NCBI GenBank assembly: GCA_030635565.1
Contig: DAOVYP010000128.1
Span: 1 to 6,705 of the forward strand
DNA from: Spirochaeta sp.
Lineage (GTDB): Bacteria; Spirochaetota; Spirochaetia; DSM-2461
Direction of reading: 5' to 3'
DNA length: 6,705 nucleotides
Shown here in pieces: positions 1 to 4,616 of this stretch. Every line of letters starts with the position of its first letter. Within the stretch, counting starts at the first letter, position 1. A program made the position numbers and the translations under genes. The notes below the pieces were generated by a model. That model ran no database searches, was not told the origin of the DNA, and worked only from the letters and a program-made list of their open reading frames with translations.

Positions 1-177
1 CCCTTTTTTCAAGGTAATCATCGTCCGGGTGGTTTTCTCCCCGGTCCTTTTGCGGATTTCTACATTGCCCTCAAGGATGACATACATGTGTCTGCCCGGG
101 TCGCCTTCCCGAAAGATAATCTCGTGATTGCCGAGGGACTGAACATTACGGCTGTATGAGCTTTTATCAATCTTCAC
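1..177 (-). CDS. Cyclic nucleotide-binding (cNMP/Crp-like) domain protein, N-terminal part, cut by window edge
   Basis: Only the first 59 codons are inside the window; the gene continues past base 1. The peptide contains the opening beta-roll of a cyclic-nucleotide-binding domain. HEIIFREGDPGRHMYVILEG (residues 18-37) fits the family pattern of an 'I-F-x-E-G-D' strand followed by 'Y-x-I-x-x-G-x-V', and is followed by VEIRKR. The phosphate-binding cassette and any C-terminal effector domain (helix-turn-helix, cyclase, other) lie outside, so it cannot be said whether this is a Crp/Fnr transcription factor or a stand-alone sensor. The start is taken as GTG at 177-175, because an in-frame TAA sits at 189-187 and there is no ATG before residue 31. 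No Shine-Dalgarno sequence precedes it. It is the last visible gene of the minus-strand cluster, 56 nt after the RND gene. The domain call is firm; the start and role are not. Confidence 0.8.
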   Translation of the reverse strand, partial: MKIDKSSYSRNVQSLGNHEIIFREGDPGRHMYVILEGNVEIRKRTGEKTTRTMITLKKG

Positions 178-233
178 GGAATCAGTTTAACGTATAGGGC
201 CTCTAACTCAAAGAGCTGAGGATTCGGGAATAT
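178..233. other. Intergenic gap between RND gene and cNMP-domain gene
   Basis: These 56 nt separate two co-directional minus-strand genes. I see no strong promoter and no intrinsic terminator; there is no GC-rich hairpin followed by a T run on the minus strand. A TATACG hexamer (minus strand, 196-191) lacks a recognisable -35 partner. The gap is compatible with read-through from the RND gene. Confidence 0.5.
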
Positions 234-2507
234 CTATGAGCTTTTTTTGATAAACCGCTGCACTAATACTGGAGTGACGAGGAGGTCGGCTAAATACGCC
301 GCGGTCATTCCGGCGGCGGCAATAAGACCCATGTATCGAATGCTGTTAATCCGTGAGATGAAAAAGACCAGAAAAGTGACACATAGAATCACCGTCGTCT
401 CGGTTATGGCGGTACCAACCGAATGATAGGCCCGCTGCAAGCTCACCGGAAAATTACCGGTATCAATGAGATCGTCTTTCAGGAACGACATGAAATGAAT
501 GGTGTCATCCACCGCCAGTCCCAGAATGATGGGAGCTGCGGTCATGGTAACGAATTCAAGGGGAATCCCCGCAAGACCCAGGATTCCACCGGCAATCAGA
601 ACAGGGAAGACGTTGGGGATCATCGCGATAAGCCCCCACTTGAAGCTCCGGAAAACCAGGATCATGAGACATGAGATGGTGAGAAGTGCCGTGGTGATGG
701 ACCGGATCAGTCCCCGGGTGATGTATTGATTCATCCGGGCCACCTGGTAGGTACTGCCGCTGAACATCAGGCCGACATCAGAGGGAAAGACATCCACAAC
801 GGTGTCTTCCACCTTTTCGATGAGAAGCTCGATCTTCTTCGAAGAGAAATCGGTGATTTCAATGAATACGCGGGCGTTTTCATATCTATCGTCAAGCCAG
901 TTACGCCGCTCCTCAGGAAGCAGGCCCTCCATCAGTCGAATGAGAGCCTCCATGGACACAGGATTCTCGGGTAATCCGGCGAATGAAGCCGCTCTCCGGT
1001 GCATGAGTGAATTAATCTCCCGAAGGATACCGGTAACGGATCGCACTCTGCGGACGCCGGCAATTGTTGACACCCGATTCTCCAGTTCATCCAGGAGATA
1101 GATCGAATCGGCGCTGTTAAAACCTTCATCGGGCAGTGTGATGACGAGGTTCATATATTCTCCGACGGCGATTTCCGATTCACCCACCCGGAGTTGATCG
1201 GACATGTGGGGAAGACGCGTCCCCATCATCTTCACCGCGTCGAAGTCCACTTCCAGCCGGAATACCCCGACGATGGCGGCAGAAGCCGCCAGAAGGAAAA
1301 ACAGCAAGACTAATCCGGCACGGGCAGTCAGGAATTTCGTGACTCCGCTGAACAGAGGTATCAGAAGGGCCCGACGGGACCTGCCCTTCACCGGAACCCG
1401 GTCCCGTCCCACAGCGAGTATGGCGGGAAAGATGAGGACACTCATGACGAAGGCGGTAAGGATGCTGACCGAAGAAGTGAGACCGACCCAACGGATGGGA
1501 CGGATGGATACCAGAAGGAAGGACAGAAGAGCCGCAACCGTCGTGATAACGGTGAAGAAGATGGGACGGATGGTCCGGGTCAACGCGGTTACAACCGATT
1601 CCCGCCGTTTACCCGTCAGATCGAGGCTCAGTAGAAAGAACCGATGGATGTGAACGCTATATCCGATGGACACTCCCATGGTCAGGAGTATGGGTACCGC
1701 CATGAATGCGCTGTCCACTGTCACTCCCATCCATCCCTGAACTCCCAGGACGACAACCATGGAGCAAATGAATACCGCCAGGGTCCCCACGACCCCTTGA
1801 AAACTCCGAAGGATTATTACCGAGAGAAACAGAGCCGCGACAGCTCCGAAAACAAGCACCCGGGTCAGGTCGGCCAGCATTTCCACCTGTTTACGGTAGG
1901 CGAAGACAGGAACACCGGCGGGTGTGAGACGAATTCCTCCGGAATCAATGCCCTGCAGGGCTTCCCAGGCCGCCTGACCGGTATCAAAGACATCTTCTGC
2001 GGCTTTTTCACTCAACGGCAGAATTATCCAGGCCTCTTTGTAGTCCGCGGAGAAGTAGGTCCCATTTATCAGGGGGCTGGCGGATGCGGCGTCCCGGAGA
2101 GACTCCATTTCTTCGGGGGTGGAGATAAGGATGTTACCGTCAAATAACGCTGTACGACCGCCGGTGAGAGAACCGGGAAGACTCGCCGGGGACAGGACTT
2201 CACCGGATCCGGGAAACGCCTCTTTCAGGATTTCACCAAGCTCATTGATCAGTTCCAGGCTGTCGCGGGAAAAGACGTCGTCTGATTCCACAAGAACACC
2301 GATGAATTCGTTTCCGGGGAACAACGCTTCATAATCCTTCTGCAGGGTGAGAATCGGATCGTCCTCCAGAAAGTAATCCTGGATATCCACGGTGATGTTC
2401 AGCCGAAATAATCCTGGGAGACAAACAGCGGAGACCGCCAGTACAAAAACGATGACGTAGAAGCGGTATTTGACGATGCGTTGTGCCGCTCGGGTGATGT
2501 AATTCAA
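234..2507 (-). CDS. RND-superfamily exporter, MMPL/COG1033 type (12-TM, two halves)
   Basis: This encodes a 757-residue inner-membrane protein with the internal duplication of RND transporters. Each half has one membrane segment, a large extracytoplasmic loop, then five membrane segments. By eye the segments are TM1 at about 17-35, a loop to about 212, TM2-TM6 at 216-366, TM7 at 396-416, a loop to about 600, and TM8-TM12 at 602-748. The second half carries GLAVDDTIHF (663-672), the acidic pair in TM10 expected for proton-coupled transport. The matching site in the first half reads MGVSIGYSVH (277-286) and has no acidic residue. MMPL/COG1033 relatives usually export lipids or other hydrophobic molecules; the substrate here is unknown, and no partner adaptor or outer-membrane channel gene is visible. 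The start is TTG at 2507-2505. The purine-rich AGAAGGAG (2528-2521) inside the end of the acyltransferase gene is the only ribosome-binding candidate, 13 nt away, which is long. It lies 8 nt after the acyltransferase stop, so translation is probably coupled. Confidence 0.9.
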   Translation of the reverse strand: MNYITRAAQRIVKYRFYVIVFVLAVSAVCLPGLFRLNITVDIQDYFLEDDPILTLQKDYEALFPGNEFIGVLVESDDVFSRDSLELINELGEILKEAFPGSGEVLSPASLPGSLTGGRTALFDGNILISTPEEMESLRDAASASPLINGTYFSADYKEAWIILPLSEKAAEDVFDTGQAAWEALQGIDSGGIRLTPAGVPVFAYRKQVEMLADLTRVLVFGAVAALFLSVIILRSFQGVVGTLAVFICSMVVVLGVQGWMGVTVDSAFMAVPILLTMGVSIGYSVHIHRFFLLSLDLTGKRRESVVTALTRTIRPIFFTVITTVAALLSFLLVSIRPIRWVGLTSSVSILTAFVMSVLIFPAILAVGRDRVPVKGRSRRALLIPLFSGVTKFLTARAGLVLLFFLLAASAAIVGVFRLEVDFDAVKMMGTRLPHMSDQLRVGESEIAVGEYMNLVITLPDEGFNSADSIYLLDELENRVSTIAGVRRVRSVTGILREINSLMHRRAASFAGLPENPVSMEALIRLMEGLLPEERRNWLDDRYENARVFIEITDFSSKKIELLIEKVEDTVVDVFPSDVGLMFSGSTYQVARMNQYITRGLIRSITTALLTISCLMILVFRSFKWGLIAMIPNVFPVLIAGGILGLAGIPLEFVTMTAAPIILGLAVDDTIHFMSFLKDDLIDTGNFPVSLQRAYHSVGTAITETTVILCVTFLVFFISRINSIRYMGLIAAAGMTAAYLADLLVTPVLVQRFIKKSS

Positions 2508-2515
2508 AGCGGAGA

Positions 2516-3286
2516 TCAGGCTCCTTCTACCTTATGATATTCCGCGATGGTCTGCTCCATCCAGGAGGCGACTGTTTCGGCCATGTCATCGAGTTCTTTC
2601 CTGGGAAACAGTACGCCATCGATGGGTTTTGGTGGATCGACCGGTTCACCGATCACCTGGGTCATCTTTACCCAGGCCGGTCCCATCTCCTTTCCCCTGA
2701 AACTTCTCCTTTTAATAATGTAAACGAAAGGAATGACGGGAGCCTGGTGTATGTAGGACTGATAAAAGGCCCCGGGACGGAAGCGATGGATGGTTTGACT
2801 CAGGAACACCAGTTCACCTTCAGGCAGGAACATCACATGATGACCCTTTTCCAGCGCCTGACCGATAGGCGCGGTGACCATTTTAAAACCCACCGGGCCG
2901 GCGGGAATGGGAAGGGCCCGGAATATCCTGAGAATGGTTCTCACAACAGGAACCTCAAAATTCCGTTGAACCACGGTGATGTAAAGCCTTCGGGGAAAGA
3001 TGCGATAACTGGTGAACACCGTATCGAAGTAATGGCAATGGTTCGATACGACGATACAACCCCGCTCCCGAAGGATTCTCATGTTCTTTCGTCCCTTCAA
3101 TCGAAGTCCGAGGAACAGTCCCGAAACCAACGAGATGATTCCTGCTATGAGATATGCGGGAAGGGTCAGAAGATTGAACCAGAAATCGAAATAGATGAAT
3201 TTATAAGGTTTGGTGAAATCGATCTTTTTTGTATCGTGCTTCACCTCAAAGATCATCTCTTCAGGGATCTCAGGCCGATCTTTCAT
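2516..3286 (-). CDS. LPLAT/PlsC-like membrane acyltransferase (atypical motifs)
   Basis: This 256-residue protein is probably anchored by a hydrophobic segment at about 36-60, followed by a cytoplasmic-face acyltransferase domain. Motif I of the glycerolipid acyltransferase family is clear: NHCHYFD (82-88), with the His83-x4-Asp88 catalytic pair. Motif III is FLPEGEL (153-159), which keeps Pro-Glu-Gly but not the Thr-Arg of the usual FPEGTR. Motif II is degenerate around LPIPAG (125-130). A VIP motif (184-186) matches motif IV. Family members move an acyl chain from acyl-CoA or acyl-ACP to a lipid hydroxyl, usually lysophosphatidate. The altered motifs make a different acceptor plausible. The start is ATG at 3286-3284, behind the Shine-Dalgarno AGGTGAGG (3297-3290). 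It overlaps the end of the glycosyltransferase gene by 17 nt. The open frame extends upstream to 3565, but that stretch only mirrors the glycosyltransferase in another frame and has no domain character. Confidence 0.88.
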   Translation of the reverse strand: MKDRPEIPEEMIFEVKHDTKKIDFTKPYKFIYFDFWFNLLTLPAYLIAGIISLVSGLFLGLRLKGRKNMRILRERGCIVVSNHCHYFDTVFTSYRIFPRRLYITVVQRNFEVPVVRTILRIFRALPIPAGPVGFKMVTAPIGQALEKGHHVMFLPEGELVFLSQTIHRFRPGAFYQSYIHQAPVIPFVYIIKRRSFRGKEMGPAWVKMTQVIGEPVDPPKPIDGVLFPRKELDDMAETVASWMEQTIAEYHKVEGA

Positions 3287-4454
3287 CTTCCTCACCTGGA
3301 GCCCGGATACCGGGTACAAGAGCTTTCCCCGGGGAATCCTTCGAGGAAACGATATCCCCGTAGAATTCCTCCATCTGATCGATGCAGCGGTCAAACCGGA
3401 ATCTCTCAGCAATAAAGAGTGTATCTTTCCGCAATTCGTCCAGAAGATCCCGGTTTTCATACCAGTAATCAATCTTATCCGCCAAATCGTCGGCGTTATC
3501 CTTTTCGAAGATGAACCGATCATCATGGGCGAACATGGGAGCCGCACTGTCGGGGGAATCGCCAATCATACAGGGTAAGCCGCAACCGATGGCTTCCAGG
3601 CAGGACAAGCTCTCCAGCTCCACCACCGATGCATGCAGATACATGTCTGCGGTACTCAGCCAGGTGAGTTTGTCTTCGTGTGAGACATATTCGATGTAGG
3701 GTTTCACCGGAAGGACCGCACCGAGCCGGATGAGTTCCGCGCTCATCTCACCCCGACCGCAAAGCACTAACTGGATATCATCCTTGTATTTCGATCTCTT
3801 CACCCCTTCGATAAGCAACTGCTGACGTTTCTCGAGGGCATGACGGCCAACATTCATCAAGACAAAGCGATCTCCGAACCAATCGGGGCGCGGTTTTTCC
3901 TGGGGAACGTAATCCCGGGGGATTCCGTTGGAGATGACTCTGAAATGCGCCTGACTCCCGTGGTCCATCAGCATCTTCGCTGCGAAAGCCGACGGACAGT
4001 GGATGGCATCCACCTGATTGTAAAGGGAGAAATTGAAAAGAGCGAAGAGGATCTTCTCCATCAGGGGCGATTCCTTACCCATGGCGGAGATGATGTTCTG
4101 GGGCTGGACATGGCATGCCCCGATAACGGGAATGCCCATCCGTGAGGCAACTTTCACGGCTTTACGCGGCATCATGAATGGAAATACAATCTGAACGAGA
4201 TCGGCGCCCTTGAAGGCCTCCCGATACACGTCTTTGCGACCCCGACCGAAAAGGAACTGCATATTCTCCACAGATTCCTTCACTCCGGGCGGGGCAAACC
4301 CGGGAACTTGGTAGAAACCGTCTTCTTCGTGATGTCCTGTTGTCACAACGACGATGTCATGTCCTCGGGTTTTCAGCTCTTCCACCAGCCGCATCGTCGT
4401 AATAGTACCACCATTGGCCTTGCCGTATGTGTCGACGACAAAAACGATTCTCAT
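3270..4454 (-). CDS. GT4-family glycosyltransferase (GT-B fold), probable glycolipid synthesis
   Basis: This 394-residue protein has the layout of a GT-B retaining glycosyltransferase. The N-terminal domain opens MRIVFVVDTYGKANGGTITT with the Gly15-Gly16 loop. The C-terminal nucleotide-sugar domain has NVGRHALEKRQQLLIEG (201-217), which supplies the Arg204/Lys209 pair typical of the family, and the E-x7-E motif E279...E287 in ELESLSCLEAIGCGLP. HVQPQN (115-120) and SNGIP (175-179) also fit a GT4 subgroup that I remember from Firmicutes and spirochaetes next to, or fused with, LPLAT acyltransferases. It has no signal peptide or clear membrane span, so it should work at the cytoplasmic face. The sugar and acceptor cannot be read from the sequence; a diacylglycerol-type or other lipid acceptor is inferred from the neighbours. 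The start is ATG at 4454-4452, with the Shine-Dalgarno AGAAGGTGG (4469-4461) 6 nt upstream. The last 25 or so residues are a charged tail whose codons overlap the acyltransferase start. First gene of the cluster. Confidence 0.9.
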   Translation of the reverse strand: MRIVFVVDTYGKANGGTITTMRLVEELKTRGHDIVVVTTGHHEEDGFYQVPGFAPPGVKESVENMQFLFGRGRKDVYREAFKGADLVQIVFPFMMPRKAVKVASRMGIPVIGACHVQPQNIISAMGKESPLMEKILFALFNFSLYNQVDAIHCPSAFAAKMLMDHGSQAHFRVISNGIPRDYVPQEKPRPDWFGDRFVLMNVGRHALEKRQQLLIEGVKRSKYKDDIQLVLCGRGEMSAELIRLGAVLPVKPYIEYVSHEDKLTWLSTADMYLHASVVELESLSCLEAIGCGLPCMIGDSPDSAAPMFAHDDRFIFEKDNADDLADKIDYWYENRDLLDELRKDTLFIAERFRFDRCIDQMEEFYGDIVSSKDSPGKALVPGIRAPGEEDERSA

Positions 4455-4460
4455 GGTTTA

Positions 4461-4469
4461 CCACCTTCT
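4461..4469 (-). promoter_or_regulatory. Shine-Dalgarno of the glycosyltransferase gene
   Basis: AGAAGGTGG on the minus strand lies 6 nt before the ATG at 4454. This is the best ribosome-binding site in the window and fixes the start of the first gene in the cluster. Confidence 0.75.
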
Positions 4470-4482
4470 GCGATGTAATTCG

Positions 4483-4503
4483 GCAGGGTTTGAAAACCCC
4501 TGC
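4483..4503 (-). promoter_or_regulatory. Hairpin in predicted leader of the lipid cassette
   Basis: Read on the plus strand, GCAGGGTTT (4483-4491) and AAACCCCTGC (4494-4503) form an inverted repeat with one bulged base and a very short loop. It lies about 29 nt before the glycosyltransferase start, just upstream of the Shine-Dalgarno. No T run follows on either strand, so it does not look like an intrinsic terminator. It could stabilise the leader, bind a protein or be a DNA operator; the sequence does not decide. Confidence 0.4.
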
Positions 4504-4544
4504 GAACGAGGCCCGTCCGGAAAATCCTGAAGCGGACCGATATG

Positions 4545-4550
4545 TATAAT
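4545..4550 (+). promoter_or_regulatory. Possible upstream -10 element for tex
   Basis: A perfect TATAAT preceded directly by TG. No recognisable -35 lies 15-19 nt upstream. If used, transcription would begin near 4557 and give tex a leader of about 60 nt that still lacks a well-placed Shine-Dalgarno. It may simply be the complement of the minus-strand -10. Confidence 0.25.
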
Positions 4551-4574
4551 AAGTAGTAAAACATCATTCCACAA
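4546..4574 (-). promoter_or_regulatory. Putative sigma70-type promoter for the minus-strand cassette
   Basis: On the minus strand a -35-like TTGTGG (4574-4569, only 3 of 6 consensus bases) is followed after exactly 17 nt by TATTAT (4551-4546, 5 of 6 bases). The start of transcription would fall near 4540, giving a leader of about 85 nt that contains the hairpin and the Shine-Dalgarno. The -10 shares bases with a plus-strand TATAAT at 4545-4550, so opposing polymerases could compete. Assigned by eye. Confidence 0.4.
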
Positions 4575-4604
4575 GATCATCAGGATACGTTCGCCTGAAT
4601 GGTT

Positions 4605-4610
4605 TATAAT
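4605..4610 (+). promoter_or_regulatory. Possible proximal -10 element giving a leaderless tex mRNA
   Basis: A perfect TATAAT ends 6 nt before the ATG at 4617. Transcription normally starts about 7 nt after a -10, which would place it on or next to the A of the start codon. Nothing resembling a Shine-Dalgarno lies just upstream of that ATG, which fits leaderless translation. No good -35 is visible. Confidence 0.35.
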
Positions 4611-4616
4611 GCCCTC

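Noticed and set aside
200..221. Imperfect inverted repeat CCTC...GAGG between the RND and cNMP genes
   Set aside because: The stems are 3-4 bp with internal mismatches and no T run follows, so it does not support a terminator or operator call.
1494..1573. Direct repeat of GATGGGACGGATGG at 1494-1507 and 1560-1573
   Set aside because: Both copies encode the same short IRPI peptide flanking TM5 of the RND protein (residues 313-316 and 335-338). Only two copies exist and coding constraint explains them.
1204..2147. Two plus-strand open frames (149 and 167 codons) opposite the RND gene
   Set aside because: Both are antisense to membrane segments and loops of a well-supported RND protein. The products are low-complexity Arg/Thr-rich or His/Gly-rich sequences with no recognisable fold.
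2534..3415. Plus-strand open frame of 293 codons opposite the acyltransferase gene
   Set aside because: It lies wholly antisense to a clear acyltransferase and the end of the glycosyltransferase. Its product is rich in His, Arg, Gly and Pro with no domain or membrane pattern. It is a by-product of codon bias on the real strand.
3287..3565. Longer N-terminus for the acyltransferase, starting at 3565
   Set aside because: The extra 93 residues mirror the glycosyltransferase coding sequence in another frame and show no domain character. A good Shine-Dalgarno precedes ATG 3286.
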